Below, one piece after another: positions 22,385 to 31,646 of a stretch of 41,216 bases of DNA (positions within the stretch are counted from its first letter, which is position 1; each line of letters starts with the position of its first letter). The translations under genes were made by a program, and so were the position numbers. A model generated the notes under the pieces. The model made no database searches and had not been told where the DNA came from. It saw nothing but the letters and a program-made list of their open reading frames with translations. The stretch lies in assembly GCA_947258985.1 (NCBI GenBank), contig CAMYKI010000057.1, positions 1 to 41,216 on the forward strand, in the 5' to 3' direction. Source of the stretch: an uncultured Acidimicrobiaceae bacterium. GTDB lineage: Bacteria > Actinomycetota > Acidimicrobiia > Spongiisociales > UBA5794.

Positions 22385-24491
22385 ACAGGCTCAGAAAGAA
22401 TTCCGCCTGTCCTCGGGAGCGGTCATCGGCGGAGGGAGAAGCCGCGTCCAACATTGCCCCCAGATGGTGCCGGGCTTCAGCCCCGTTGCCACGCAAATAC
22501 CAGAACCAGCCCAGCATCCCGGCCAGTCGCAGCCCACGATCCGGTGCATTCGCGACGCTCCAATCGAGCAGGCTCCGCACCGTATCAAGATCGGCCTCGA
22601 TAGCGCTGAGACACTCGAGTTGACCGGGACCGCGCAAATCATCCTCGGCACCGGCCAACTTTTGCAGGTAGTAGTCAAGCAACTGCCCGCGTACAGAGGT
22701 CGCATCGCCGGACGCATCGAGCTTCCCGCTTGCGAACACTCGCAAGGTTTCGAGCATTCTGTACCGGCTGGAGCCGCCTAGACGCAGCGTCGTAACAACC
22801 GACAAGTCGATCAGTCGCTCGATGGCGCCGAGAACTCGACCAGGTGACCAATGCTCCGGCGCCGCCGCCTCGATCGTCCGCAGATCGAAACTCCCGTGCA
22901 GGACAGCGAGGCGAGCGAATAGGTCCTGCTCCCCCGGCCCCAACAGTTGATAGCTCCAGTCGATCGTTGCCTCGAGCGTCCGCTGGCGTTCAGATCCCCC
23001 ACGCGGGCCGCCACTGAGTACATCGAGACCGCCGGTCAGTCGCTCAGCGACCTCGGCAACCGACAACGACCGAGTGCGCGCAGCGGCAAGCTCGATCGCA
23101 AGTGGCATACCGTCGAGGTTCCGGCACATTTCCACGATCAGATCCGCGTCGTCGGCAGTGGGCTGGAATCCCGGGTCGACCGCCGAGGCGCGCTCCATGA
23201 ACAGGGCGACTGCATCGGACCATTTCCCATTCCCGGCAAGACCAAGCGGGGGAACTCGCCACAGCATTTCCCCTGGGACGGCCAGTCGATCTCGGCTCGT
23301 AGCCAGCACATCGACACCAGGGCAACCCAGAAGGACCGCCTCGGCAACGGTCGCAGCCGAATCTATGACGTGTTCACAATTGTCGATGACGAGCAACGCC
23401 GACTTCTCCCGGAGATACTGGACCACCGCCGCAATCGGATCCACTTGGCGCGCTCCTGGAGCGATGCCACCGGGAAGCTCGAGGCCCAATGCCCACACCA
23501 GAGTGTCGGCGACGAGATCGGAATCGGTCAGCGGGGCCAGGTCAACAAACCACACGCCGTCTTCGTAATCGGATCTGAGATGGCGAGCCACCTCGATTGC
23601 CAGGCTCGTCTTCCCGGCGCCGCCCGCACCGGTGAGGGTGACGAGTCGCGTCTCCTGAAATGCGGCGGTCACCTCTGACATCTCACGATCACGACCGACA
23701 AAGCTCGAAAGCCGGGCGGGCAAAGTCGGCGGCGGTCGATCGGGGTGCTGTGGCGATCCACGATCCAGGGCGGCGTCCTGCAGGAGGACGGCCTCCTCCA
23801 GCGCCCGCAACTCGGGCCCCGGCTCGATGCCGAGCTCCGCGCCAAGAGTCCTGCGGGCCGCGCTGAATGCCCGCAGCGCATCAGACTGCCGACCCGCCCG
23901 GTACAGCGCCAGCATCTGGTGAGCTCGCAGACTCTCCCGAAGCGGATGGGCCGCAATCAACTCCTCGAGATCCGGCAAGAGCTCGGCCCCACCACCCATT
24001 TCCAGCCGAGCTTCGATGCGGCCTTCGGTGGCAAGCAGGTGAGCTTCCTCGAGCGCAGCGATGTCCGGGAGAGCGAATTCCGCATACCGAAAGTCGCTGA
24101 ATGCCGGCCCGCGCCAGAGTGCAAGGGCTTCATCGTACCGACGCGAACGCTCAGCCGGATCAGGTTCAGCCGCGGCCTTCTCGACCAGATCACGGAACCG
24201 CAAGACGTCGACATCGCTGTCCGCGACGGTCAGGCGATAGCCCGCCGGCTCTGTCTCGATGCTGTCGACACCAATGCTGCGACGGAGTCGTGACACGAGA
24301 GCCTGGAGGGCATTCTGCGGATTGGCGGGGAGGCTCTCCTCCCAGATTGCATCAATCAGTCGATCGGTGCCGACCGTGGCGCCACCGGCCAGCGCCAGCA
24401 CGGCAACGAGAGTGCGCTCTCTGGCACCGCTCAGGGAACGTGACTCCCCGGACACGATTACCTCGGTAGCGCCAAGAAGCCGGATCTCCAT
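22365..24491 (-). CDS. SARP/AfsR-type regulator (BTAD-NB-ARC), C-terminus lost to a frameshift
   Basis: The 708-residue product starts MEIRLLGATEVIVSGESRSL. A winged-helix DNA-binding domain (about 1-95) is followed by a bacterial transcriptional activator domain (about 95-245). The NB-ARC NTPase has a P-loop at 288-296 (GAGGAGKTS) and Walker B around SALLVIDNCEHVID. This is the layout of AfsR/SARP activators of secondary metabolism or export operons. The start at 24491 is where family homology begins, and TATCTT lies 6 nt upstream. With the TPR part restored the protein would be 1036 residues, usual for the class. It is divergent from two ABC exporters and probably controls them through the heptamer repeats at 24538-24579. 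Truncation removes the sensor region, which may make it constitutive or inactive. Confidence 0.85.
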   Translation of the reverse strand: MEIRLLGATEVIVSGESRSLSGARERTLVAVLALAGGATVGTDRLIDAIWEESLPANPQNALQALVSRLRRSIGVDSIETEPAGYRLTVADSDVDVLRFRDLVEKAAAEPDPAERSRRYDEALALWRGPAFSDFRYAEFALPDIAALEEAHLLATEGRIEARLEMGGGAELLPDLEELIAAHPLRESLRAHQMLALYRAGRQSDALRAFSAARRTLGAELGIEPGPELRALEEAVLLQDAALDRGSPQHPDRPPPTLPARLSSFVGRDREMSEVTAAFQETRLVTLTGAGGAGKTSLAIEVARHLRSDYEDGVWFVDLAPLTDSDLVADTLVWALGLELPGGIAPGARQVDPIAAVVQYLREKSALLVIDNCEHVIDSAATVAEAVLLGCPGVDVLATSRDRLAVPGEMLWRVPPLGLAGNGKWSDAVALFMERASAVDPGFQPTADDADLIVEMCRNLDGMPLAIELAAARTRSLSVAEVAERLTGGLDVLSGGPRGGSERQRTLEATIDWSYQLLGPGEQDLFARLAVLHGSFDLRTIEAAAPEHWSPGRVLGAIERLIDLSVVTTLRLGGSSRYRMLETLRVFASGKLDASGDATSVRGQLLDYYLQKLAGAEDDLRGPGQLECLSAIEADLDTVRSLLDWSVANAPDRGLRLAGMLGWFWYLRGNGAEARHHLGAMLDAASPSADDRSRGQAEFFLSLCDPEPR

Positions 24492-24497
24492 GCTCGC

Positions 24498-24503
24498 AAG
24501 ATA
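24498..24503 (-). promoter_or_regulatory. -10 box of a leaderless promoter for the SARP gene
   Basis: On the minus strand TATCTT, 6 nt, then ATG at 24491. Confidence 0.45.
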
Positions 24504-24537
24504 CCGGTCGAGCACGTTTCTGGCGTCGCCCGTCGTT

Positions 24538-24579
24538 CGCTGACGCTCGGTCGCGCCCCGTGTCAGCGTCCCGTCAGCG
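24538..24579. promoter_or_regulatory. Candidate SARP operator: GTCAGCG heptamer repeats
   Basis: GTCAGCG occurs at 24562-24568 and again at 24573-24579, an exact 11-bp period. An inverted copy (CGCTGAC) lies at 24538-24544. SARP activators are known to bind heptamer direct repeats at 11-bp multiples that overlap the -35 region. Here the repeats lie about 20 nt before CATGCT (24599-24604), a possible -10 box for the ABC genes. Confidence 0.5.
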
Positions 24580-24637
24580 CCTCCGAAGCACAGCTCTGCA
24601 TGCTGGGGACACAGTACGAAAGCGAAGAGGAGCAATC

Positions 24638-25630
24638 ATGACAACCGCCACCCAGATCCGCCAGCACTCGAGTTCGGATGAGCTCCAAGGTGCCGCAGTG
24701 GCGGTGCGAGACGTGCTCAAAACGTACCCGCACCCCGACGGCGGAACGTTCAACGCTGTCGACGGCCTCACTTTTTCAGTCCGCCCGGGCGAGGTATTCG
24801 GAATACTCGGCCCAAACGGCGCAGGCAAGAGCACGACGCTGGAGATCATCGAGGGACTCCAGGGGCCGACCAGCGGAGCAACTTCCGTGCTCGGCCTCGA
24901 TTCCCAGCGGGAAAAGACGGCGATGAAGACCCGTATCGGGGTGCAACTCCAGGCTTCGTCGTACTTCGAGTTCCTTACGCTGGAGGAGCTGCTGCAACTC
25001 TTCGGCTCGTTCTACCCGCACTCGGTCCCCGCACAACAATTGCTCGACAAGGTTGGCCTGCTCGACAAGAGAAAAGCGCTGGTCGGCCAACTGTCAGGGG
25101 GTCAGGCGCAGCGCTTCTCAATCGTGGCGGCGATGGTGAACGACCCCGATGTTGTGTTCCTCGATGAACCGACAACCGGGCTCGATCCTCAGGCGAGAAG
25201 GAACCTATGGGAGCTGGTGAGGGGGATCAACGACGGCGACGGCAAGACCGTTGTACTGACGACGCACTACATGGAGGAGGCCGAGCAACTGAGCCACCGG
25301 GTCGCCATTGTCGACTCGGGACGCCTTCAGGCACTCGATACGCCAGCGGGGCTCATCAGCAGCCTGGCAACCGATCACTCCGTCGTGTTCAGTTCGGCAA
25401 GGCCCATAGCGACCGACGGCCTGAACACGCTCCCCGGCGTTGCCACCGTGCGCAACCGAGTCAACGGGGCTCACACGTATGAGCTGAGCACCCGATCACC
25501 CAAGGAGACCGTGCCGGCACTCTTCCAGATGGCATCGATCCGTCGATTCGAGGTCGACGATCTCACCGTGCACGCCCCCACCCTGGAAGACGTGTTCCTC
25601 AACATCACCGGTCGCCGGCTGCGCGACTAG
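24638..25630 (+). CDS. ABC transporter ATPase, ABC-2 exporter type
   Basis: The 330-residue ATPase has Walker A GPNGAGKST (58-66), signature QLSGGQAQRF (151-160), Walker B VVFLDEP (172-178), D-loop GLDP and the H-loop in TTHYMEEAE. The C-terminal extension (PLFQMASIRRFEVDDLTVHAPTLEDVFLNITGR) is typical of DrrA/CcmA-type exporters. AGAGGAG before the ATG at 24638 sets the start; an upstream in-frame Met reads through the promoter. It pairs with the permease 29 nt downstream. It is divergent from the SARP regulator. The cargo is unknown: drugs, lipids or peptides are all possible. Confidence 0.92.
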   Translation: MTTATQIRQHSSSDELQGAAVAVRDVLKTYPHPDGGTFNAVDGLTFSVRPGEVFGILGPNGAGKSTTLEIIEGLQGPTSGATSVLGLDSQREKTAMKTRIGVQLQASSYFEFLTLEELLQLFGSFYPHSVPAQQLLDKVGLLDKRKALVGQLSGGQAQRFSIVAAMVNDPDVVFLDEPTTGLDPQARRNLWELVRGINDGDGKTVVLTTHYMEEAEQLSHRVAIVDSGRLQALDTPAGLISSLATDHSVVFSSARPIATDGLNTLPGVATVRNRVNGAHTYELSTRSPKETVPALFQMASIRRFEVDDLTVHAPTLEDVFLNITGRRLRD

Positions 25631-25659
25631 TTGCCCAATCGATACGAAAGGTCTTAACC

Positions 25660-26412
25660 GTGACACAGACACTGCAACTCTTCACCAGCACCATCAAGAT
25701 GCTGATCCGCGACAAGACGGCGTTCTTGATGGCGCTGATCTTCCCGATCGTCTTCGTCCTGGCTTTTGCCGTCTTCGATGTGAGCTTCTCCGCCGAGGGG
25801 GCGCTTCCCGGAGTCGATTACTTCGAGTATGTACTCCCGGCGCTACTGGCCATCGGCCTGATGAACTTTGCCATGGTCGGAACCGCGACATCGGTCGCCC
25901 GGTATCGGGAGCTCAAGATCCTGAAGAGGATCGTGGTAACCCCACTGCCACCGCAAAGATTCATCTTCGGGCAAGTAGGGGCGAGGCTCGCCCTGGCGGC
26001 AGTCCAGACCGCGCTCATCATGATCGTCGGCCTTCTCGTCGGCGGGACCCTCGGATCGGCGTGGCCGTTGCTGTTCGTCATCTCGACCCTGGGCAATCTG
26101 ATCTTCCTCTCCCTGGGGCTAGCCATCGCCGGACGGGTGGGAAGCGTGGACGCCGCCAACAACATGGCGGGGCTGGCGACCACACCGCTGATGTTCCTGT
26201 CGGGGAGCTTCTTCCCCATAGATTCCATGCCCGGCTGGCTGCAACCGATCGCCGATCTCCTGCCGCTGACCCCGTTGATCGATTCGATGCGAGCGATTGC
26301 GCTGCAGGACGCAGGCATCACCGACATAGGGTCCGAACTCGCACTTATCGGTGCCTGGATCGTTGTCGGGCTGGGTCTAGCTCGCGCAACGTTCCGATTC
26401 AGCGGGCAATAG
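25660..26412 (+). CDS. ABC-2 type permease
   Basis: The 250-residue protein has six TM helices in the ABC-2 pattern: an N-terminal amphipathic segment (LFTSTIKMLIRDKTAFLMALIFPIVFVLAF), helices including YVLPALLAIGLMNFAMVG and ALAAVQTALIMIVGLLVGG, and the AGLATTPLMFLSGSFFPIDSMPGWLQPIADLLPLTPLID region that is a strong family signature. It starts with GTG, preceded by GAAAGG with an 8-nt spacer. It forms the membrane half of the exporter with the ATPase upstream. Confidence 0.9.
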   Translation: MTQTLQLFTSTIKMLIRDKTAFLMALIFPIVFVLAFAVFDVSFSAEGALPGVDYFEYVLPALLAIGLMNFAMVGTATSVARYRELKILKRIVVTPLPPQRFIFGQVGARLALAAVQTALIMIVGLLVGGTLGSAWPLLFVISTLGNLIFLSLGLAIAGRVGSVDAANNMAGLATTPLMFLSGSFFPIDSMPGWLQPIADLLPLTPLIDSMRAIALQDAGITDIGSELALIGAWIVVGLGLARATFRFSGQ

Positions 26413-26421
26413 CTCTCCCCA

Positions 26422-26449
26422 AGCGGGTCTTGCGGATAGTCAACCCGCT
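26422..26449. repeat. Inverted repeat between the two ABC exporters
   Basis: AGCGGGT and ACCCGCT form a 7-bp stem with a 14-nt loop just after the first permease stop. It could attenuate readthrough to the second exporter. No T-run follows. Confidence 0.3.
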
Positions 26450-26534
26450 GCTCGGCAACCGACCGTCGTCGCCCGGTCCGGCTTCCGTGTAACGTCCCGA
26501 TCCAGAACCGGGGCGAAACCGAACAAGGGACGGC

Positions 26535-27509
26535 ATGAGCACCATCGAAGCGACCGGACTGGTCAAACACTACGGCGAAGTGAAAGCCCTCGACGGGCTC
26601 GACCTGAACGTCCCCGAGGGCACCATTCTCGGTCTTCTCGGCCCCAACGGTGCTGGGAAGACCACCGCCGTCAACATCCTCACCACGCTGATCATGCCCA
26701 CCGCCGGCACGGCGACGGTCGCCGGCGCAGATGTGGTGAAATCGCCGGGCAAGGTCCGCAAGCGCATCGGGTTGTCCGGCCAGTTCGCCGCAGTCGACGA
26801 GACCCTCACAGGTTTTGAGAATCTCGACATGATCGGCCGTCTCTACCACCTCGGCCGGCAAACCGCCCGGGTGCGAGCGCGGGAGCTCCTCGACCGTTTC
26901 GATCTCGCCGACGCCGGGGATCGCCCGGTCAAGACCTACTCGGGAGGCATGCGGCGCCGACTCGACCTCGCCGGCGCCATCGTTGCCGAACCCCCCATTC
27001 TTTTCCTCGACGAGCCCACCACCGGGCTCGACCCGCGCAGCCGCACCGAGGTGTGGCAGGTCATCCGCGATCTGGTCGCCAAGGGAACCACCGTGCTCCT
27101 CACGACGCAGTATCTCGAAGAAGCCGACCAGTTGGCCGACGACATCGTCGTTATCGACCACGGGCTTGAGATCGCCCACGGTACGGCGGACGAACTCAAG
27201 GCGATGATCGGCGGGGAGCGCATCGAAATGACCGTCACCTCCCCCGCCGAGGTTCCTCGTGCCCGGGAGATTGTTGCGCAGTACGCAGCAGGCGAACTCC
27301 AGGCCGACGAACGGTCCCGCAAGGTGGTAGCCCCCATCTCCGGCGGAGCGTCGATGTTTCGCCAGATCCTGTCTGCGATCGATGACGCCGGGATCGGCGT
27401 TTTCGACATCGGACTGCGCCGACCGACCCTGGACGACGTGTTCCTCACCCTCACCGGCCACAGCGCAGAGTCCGAGCCCGCGGCGGAGACCGAGGAGGTG
27501 CGCGCGTGA
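26535..27509 (+). CDS. DrrA-type ABC transporter ATPase
   Basis: The 324-residue protein has Walker A GPNGAGKTT (36-44), signature YSGGMRRR (135-142), Walker B ILFLDEPTTGLDP (155-167) and the TTQYLEEADQLAD H-loop. GGMRRR in place of the common GGQ is characteristic of DrrA and daunorubicin-resistance-type ATPases, as is the C-terminal extension (GIGVFDIGLRRPTLDDVFLTLTGH). It is the second exporter of the cluster and is distinct in sequence from the first, so it is not a simple duplicate. The last codons overlap the permease start by 4 nt (GTGA). Confidence 0.92.
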   Translation: MSTIEATGLVKHYGEVKALDGLDLNVPEGTILGLLGPNGAGKTTAVNILTTLIMPTAGTATVAGADVVKSPGKVRKRIGLSGQFAAVDETLTGFENLDMIGRLYHLGRQTARVRARELLDRFDLADAGDRPVKTYSGGMRRRLDLAGAIVAEPPILFLDEPTTGLDPRSRTEVWQVIRDLVAKGTTVLLTTQYLEEADQLADDIVVIDHGLEIAHGTADELKAMIGGERIEMTVTSPAEVPRAREIVAQYAAGELQADERSRKVVAPISGGASMFRQILSAIDDAGIGVFDIGLRRPTLDDVFLTLTGHSAESEPAAETEEVRA

Positions 27510-28303
27510 ACAACCTCATGTGGGCTGCCCTCGACAGCCATGTCATCGCCAAGCGCAACGTCATCAAAATCCGGCGAGTGCCCGAGGTTCTGATGTTCGT
27601 GCTGGTTTCGCCGATCATGTTCGTACTGCTGTTCGCCTACGTATTCGGCGACTCGATCGACATCCCCGGCGGCTCTTACCGCGAATTCCTCATCGGCGGA
27701 ATCTTCGCCCAGACAGTCATCTTCGGCGCCACCTTCACCGGCGCCGGCCTCGCCGACGACATGCAGAAGGGAATCATCGACAGGTTCCGGTCATTGCCTA
27801 TGTCCCGTTCGGCGGTGCTGGTGGGCAGGACCGCAAGCGACGTCATCTACAACGTACTGTCGCTGATCATCATGGCGATCACGGGCCTCATCGTCGGCTG
27901 GCGAATCCACAACGGTTTCATCGACGCCGCCTTGGCGTTTGCCCTCCTGCTGGCGTTTGCCTACGCCTTCTCCTGGGTGATGGCCTATGTGGGATTGATC
28001 GTGCCCAGCGTCGAGGTAATCAACAACGCATCGTTCGTTGTCATCTTCCCGCTGACGTTTGTCGCCAACACGTTCGTTCCCGCAGAGAACCTGCCGGGTG
28101 CGTTGCAGACGTTTGCCGAGTGGAATCCCGTTTCTTCGTTGACCCAGGCCGTCCGCGAACTGTTCGGCAACATCCCGCCCAACACGCCCGAGCCAACCGT
28201 TTGGCCCTTACAGAACCCCATCTTGTACACGATCATTTGGATCATCGTCATCATCGCGATCTTTGCCCCGCTATCGGTGAATCGATACCGCAAGCCACGC
28301 TGA
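27506..28303 (+). CDS. DrrB-type ABC-2 permease
   Basis: This 265-residue permease has six TM helices and the DrrB/ABC-2 signature stretches: VLMFVLVSPIMFVLLFAYVFGDSI, GIFAQTVIFGATFTGAGLADDMQKGIIDRFRSLPMSRSAVLVGR, and VFPLTFVANTFVPAENLPGALQTFAEWNPVSSLTQAVRELF-type sequence. It starts with GTG overlapping the ATPase stop, so translation is coupled. The gene is followed by a separate transcription unit with its own promoter. Substrate unknown. Confidence 0.92.
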   Translation: MNNLMWAALDSHVIAKRNVIKIRRVPEVLMFVLVSPIMFVLLFAYVFGDSIDIPGGSYREFLIGGIFAQTVIFGATFTGAGLADDMQKGIIDRFRSLPMSRSAVLVGRTASDVIYNVLSLIIMAITGLIVGWRIHNGFIDAALAFALLLAFAYAFSWVMAYVGLIVPSVEVINNASFVVIFPLTFVANTFVPAENLPGALQTFAEWNPVSSLTQAVRELFGNIPPNTPEPTVWPLQNPILYTIIWIIVIIAIFAPLSVNRYRKPR

Positions 28304-28345
28304 GGATCGAGGGCCTCGCCCTAACCCGTTAGCCGGCCATTCCGA

Positions 28346-28351
28346 TAGCCT
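28346..28351 (+). promoter_or_regulatory. -10 box 7 nt before the methyltransferase start
   Basis: TAGCCT is followed by GGAGGGC and GTG at 28359. The spacer itself looks like a ribosome binding site, but if the -10 box is right the transcript would start at the GTG and lack it. Confidence 0.45.
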
Positions 28352-28358
28352 GGAGGGC

Positions 28359-29144
28359 GTGAAGCGCTGGATCTGGTTGATTGCGCTGCCATTCGCCGCT
28401 TGCTCCGCATCGGCGCCGCTGCCGGCCGTCACCGAAGTCGTGCCTGCCGACGCCAATCCCCTCTCCACCATCGCCCCCGCCCAACAGCCGCCATCGACAA
28501 CCGCGGGTGACGAGAGGGCTGCCGAAAGGCTCGACATGGTGGAATTCCAACTGGCCGAGCGGGACATTGCCGATGAGAACGTACTGGAGGCAATGCGGCA
28601 GGTACCCCGTCACCGCTTTGTACCGGAAGACGTTGTTGACCTCGCATACAGCGATAGCGCCCTCCCGATCGGCTACGGCCAGACAATCTCCCAGCCGTAC
28701 ATCGTTGGGCTGATGAGTCAGGCTCTCGATGTCGATCCGGGAAGCAAGGTGCTGGAGATCGGCACCGGCTCCGGGTACCAGGCAGCGGTGCTCGCCGCCA
28801 TGGGATGCCAGGTCTACACGATGGAGATCATTCCCGAGTTGGCCGAGCGTGCCACGAACACCCTGGCCGAGACGGGGTACGACGCCACGGTTGCCAACGC
28901 CGACGGCTACTTCGGATGGGAAGAGCACGCACCGTTCGACGGCATCATCGTCACCGCCGCGCCCGACCATGTGCCACAACCACTGATCGACCAACTTGCC
29001 CCCGATGCCGCCCTTGTCATCCCGGTTGGACCAATCGGTGCGGTGCAAACGATGTGGAAATTCTCTGTCAATAGAACCGGCGAGGTGACAGGCGAGAACC
29101 TAGGCGGGGTTATGTTCGTGCCGTTTACTCGCTCCGGTGAGTGA
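28359..29144 (+). CDS. pcm: Lipoprotein-like protein-L-isoaspartate O-methyltransferase
   Basis: The 261-residue protein repairs L-isoaspartyl residues by SAM-dependent methylation. Family signatures are LPIGYGQTISQPYIVGLMS (102-120), the SAM motif VLEIGTGSGYQAAVLA (131-146), and the FDGIIVTAAPDHVPQPLIDQL loop. Unusually, the N-terminus is a signal peptide: KRWIWLIALPFAAC with Cys15, then a 40-residue Ser/Thr/Pro spacer before the catalytic domain. This predicts export and lipid anchoring, where SAM should be scarce. The -3 lipobox position is Phe, which is not ideal. The 3' end overlaps the convergent gene by 45 bp. Confidence 0.82.
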   Translation: MKRWIWLIALPFAACSASAPLPAVTEVVPADANPLSTIAPAQQPPSTTAGDERAAERLDMVEFQLAERDIADENVLEAMRQVPRHRFVPEDVVDLAYSDSALPIGYGQTISQPYIVGLMSQALDVDPGSKVLEIGTGSGYQAAVLAAMGCQVYTMEIIPELAERATNTLAETGYDATVANADGYFGWEEHAPFDGIIVTAAPDHVPQPLIDQLAPDAALVIPVGPIGAVQTMWKFSVNRTGEVTGENLGGVMFVPFTRSGE

Positions 29145-31550
29145 GCCTGTGGCACCGGCTGCGAGCAGCGCCGCCAGCCCGTAGCCGGCGGCACCGATCA
29201 ACAGCACCGCCGAGAACCCAAAGGCCAGGGCGAGCAGAGCTGCGAGTACGGAACTGACCACCGATGTGGTCCCATTGATTCCCCATGCCCACGGGACCAG
29301 CTGCGGGGCTTGCTCCTCCAGAAGCTTCACACCTCTCGGGAACATCACACCCATGAGAACACCGAGCGGCACAATCGCGAGAGCGCCAGCCGCAATGCGC
29401 ACTGCTGCCGGTGCCGGCAACATCGCAACCGTCAGCCACCGCACCAGGAACGGGTACGCCACCGCGGCCAGCGTGAGGGCCGCGGCCACTGAGCGCCAGG
29501 GCAGCCGCGGCGAGAGCATCGAACCCACTCCCGATGCGGTCAGCACGGCAAATAGGACTACCGCGAACGCGGTGGTGGCATCGCCGATGAGCAGGATGTA
29601 GAGCTGCACCAGCGGGATTTCGACCAAGAGGAATGCCAGACCCAGCATCCCGAAGTATCCGAGCGTCCACCAGCGAATAGGTCGGGGGGCGGTGAACCTG
29701 CCGTCACGCCGCCGGATCAATAGCGGCGTCACGATGAGCACACTCGCGCTGATCGTCGCCAGTACGAGGAAAGCCACCAGGACCAGGTAGCCGGCCCCGC
29801 CGAATGGTTGCCAGCTCCGCCCGAAACTGTCTAGAACCTCTCCCGCCTGGGACCAGCGGAAGTAGTGCCCGAAGAAAGGATGGTCGTCGGTGGCCGGCGC
29901 GATATCGAACTGGCTCGCCGCATATACCGCTTCCGGCCCAGCCGGACTCAGCAATGCCGCGGCCATCGTCGAATACTCCTCGTCGGGGATGATGGCGAAT
30001 CGATTGGTTTCCTCTTGCTTCAACCCCGGACGAGCGACTATGTCAAAACGCTCATTCGTCGCAAACCCGACCACCGCGTCGAGGTCGCCTTGCGACCAGC
30101 CGTCGGGCTGCACCAACACCACGGCGTTGGAGTAGTTGCGCAGCATCACCACCGTCCCACCCGGATTGATGCCGCGCTCTCGGAGCGCCGCTGCGGCGGT
30201 ACCCAGCAGACGCATTTCTTCGCTCGCCGGGGTCTGCACCCAACGCATCACGGCCAAGATCCCGTCGGGGCGAAGGCGGTCGAGATAGGCGGCAAAGGCC
30301 TCGATGGTCAGGGAGTAATCCTCAGCCAGGCTGTAGGCACCCGACGTCACCGGTCGATACGGTGCCGTGAGCGCTAGATCGATGACGTCATATGACTCCC
30401 TGGTGCGCTCTACGAAGGTGCGCGGCTGGGCGGCGATCCACTCCACTCGAGGATCCGTCACCACGCTGCTGTTGCCGAGATGTGACAGATCGACCACAGC
30501 CGGGTGAGGCTCGACCGCCAGAACCGCGCCCGCACCGCCCGCAAGCCCCACCAGCACGTCCAGCCCGCCGCGCGGCTCCAGCACCAGGGCCCTGGCGTCG
30601 GGACGCAGCAACCATGGAAGTGAAATGAGCAGGTGCGATGCATACTCGGCGGCGGCCGGCTCGAGCTGTGGGACCGGACTGAGATCATCCCCGTCAAACG
30701 TGATCCCGTTTTGGGAGGGTGGCCGACCGGTATATGTCAGACTGAGCCCGGGCATTGATCGAATACCTTCGCTCGACACCAGATCGAGCCGGGTCCCCCG
30801 GTCCCACTCGGTTGCGACCACCTGCGCTCCCGGGAAGCGCAGCGCTCCTTCTAGCCCCTTGTACGGCGAGAGGTTCATCTCGAGAAACCCTGGGACCCAC
30901 ACAGCCATCGCCCCAAGAATCAATGTCAATGACGCCGCAACGCCGGCCCGAACCCGGACCGGATCGCGCAGCATCGCAAATGCAACCGCACCCAGCATGG
31001 CCACCGCCGCGGCCAATACGACCGTGCCCTCTCCGCCCAGCAGATTCAGCGCTCCAACGGCGGCTACACAGCCGAGTCCTGAACCCGCCAGGCTCGCTCC
31101 GTATACCAGGTGTGACGGCACCGCCGTTGGCTGCTCGGTCCCGGTCAACAGGACTGCGACAACCAGGCCGCCGAAGAAGAACGGGACGGCCAATGTGATG
31201 TAGTAGATGGCCAGGTACCCGATCTGGGTTCTGTCCCAAGCAATGGCGAACGAGTCGAAAGGAAGCGTGTTCGCAACGATGTAGGCAGCCACCGTGGTGG
31301 CACCCTGCAGGGCTGCCAGCCACATCCAGCGGCGTGGCCCCCCGATGGCAAGTGTGGGGAATGCGGCAAGTGCCGAGCCGCTGGCACCGAGGCCCAGTAG
31401 CGCCATCGACACAATGAGGAAGGCGAAGTGATAGAACTGAGTGATCGCAAAGACCCGGGTGAGGGCAATCTCGAAGATCAGCCCGGCGGCGGAGGTCGCG
31501 GCAACGCCTCCAAGCATGAGCAGGGTGACCCATCGACCTCGGTGAGGCAT
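29100..31550 (-). CDS. Membrane spermidine-synthase-like protein
   Basis: This 816-residue protein has an N-terminal block of about seven TM helices (GVAATSAAGLIFEIALTRVFAI, LIVSMALLGLGASGSALAAF and others to about 235), a soluble Rossmann-like middle domain (ALVLEPRGGLDVLVGLAGGAGAVLAVEPHPAV; YDVIDLAL; YSLAEDYSLTIEAFAAYLDRLRPDGILAV) and a C-terminal TM block (from about 580). The middle domain is that of the spermidine synthase family, but aminopropyltransferase activity is doubtful since such fused membrane forms are uncharacterised. The FEIALTRVF motif is typical of the family. The ATG at 31550 has GAGAAGG upstream, while the frame can extend 5 codons. Confidence 0.82.
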   Translation of the reverse strand: MPHRGRWVTLLMLGGVAATSAAGLIFEIALTRVFAITQFYHFAFLIVSMALLGLGASGSALAAFPTLAIGGPRRWMWLAALQGATTVAAYIVANTLPFDSFAIAWDRTQIGYLAIYYITLAVPFFFGGLVVAVLLTGTEQPTAVPSHLVYGASLAGSGLGCVAAVGALNLLGGEGTVVLAAAVAMLGAVAFAMLRDPVRVRAGVAASLTLILGAMAVWVPGFLEMNLSPYKGLEGALRFPGAQVVATEWDRGTRLDLVSSEGIRSMPGLSLTYTGRPPSQNGITFDGDDLSPVPQLEPAAAEYASHLLISLPWLLRPDARALVLEPRGGLDVLVGLAGGAGAVLAVEPHPAVVDLSHLGNSSVVTDPRVEWIAAQPRTFVERTRESYDVIDLALTAPYRPVTSGAYSLAEDYSLTIEAFAAYLDRLRPDGILAVMRWVQTPASEEMRLLGTAAAALRERGINPGGTVVMLRNYSNAVVLVQPDGWSQGDLDAVVGFATNERFDIVARPGLKQEETNRFAIIPDEEYSTMAAALLSPAGPEAVYAASQFDIAPATDDHPFFGHYFRWSQAGEVLDSFGRSWQPFGGAGYLVLVAFLVLATISASVLIVTPLLIRRRDGRFTAPRPIRWWTLGYFGMLGLAFLLVEIPLVQLYILLIGDATTAFAVVLFAVLTASGVGSMLSPRLPWRSVAAALTLAAVAYPFLVRWLTVAMLPAPAAVRIAAGALAIVPLGVLMGVMFPRGVKLLEEQAPQLVPWAWGINGTTSVVSSVLAALLALAFGFSAVLLIGAAGYGLAALLAAGATGSLTGASKRHEHNPA

Positions 31551-31646
31551 GTGACCTTCTCGCAACGTCGCCTCCCCCAGGCTACGCCGCGAGCAGCGGG
31601 AGGCCCAGGGTGGACACAGGCCTGTTGGAAACAGCGCCCGTGTGAT

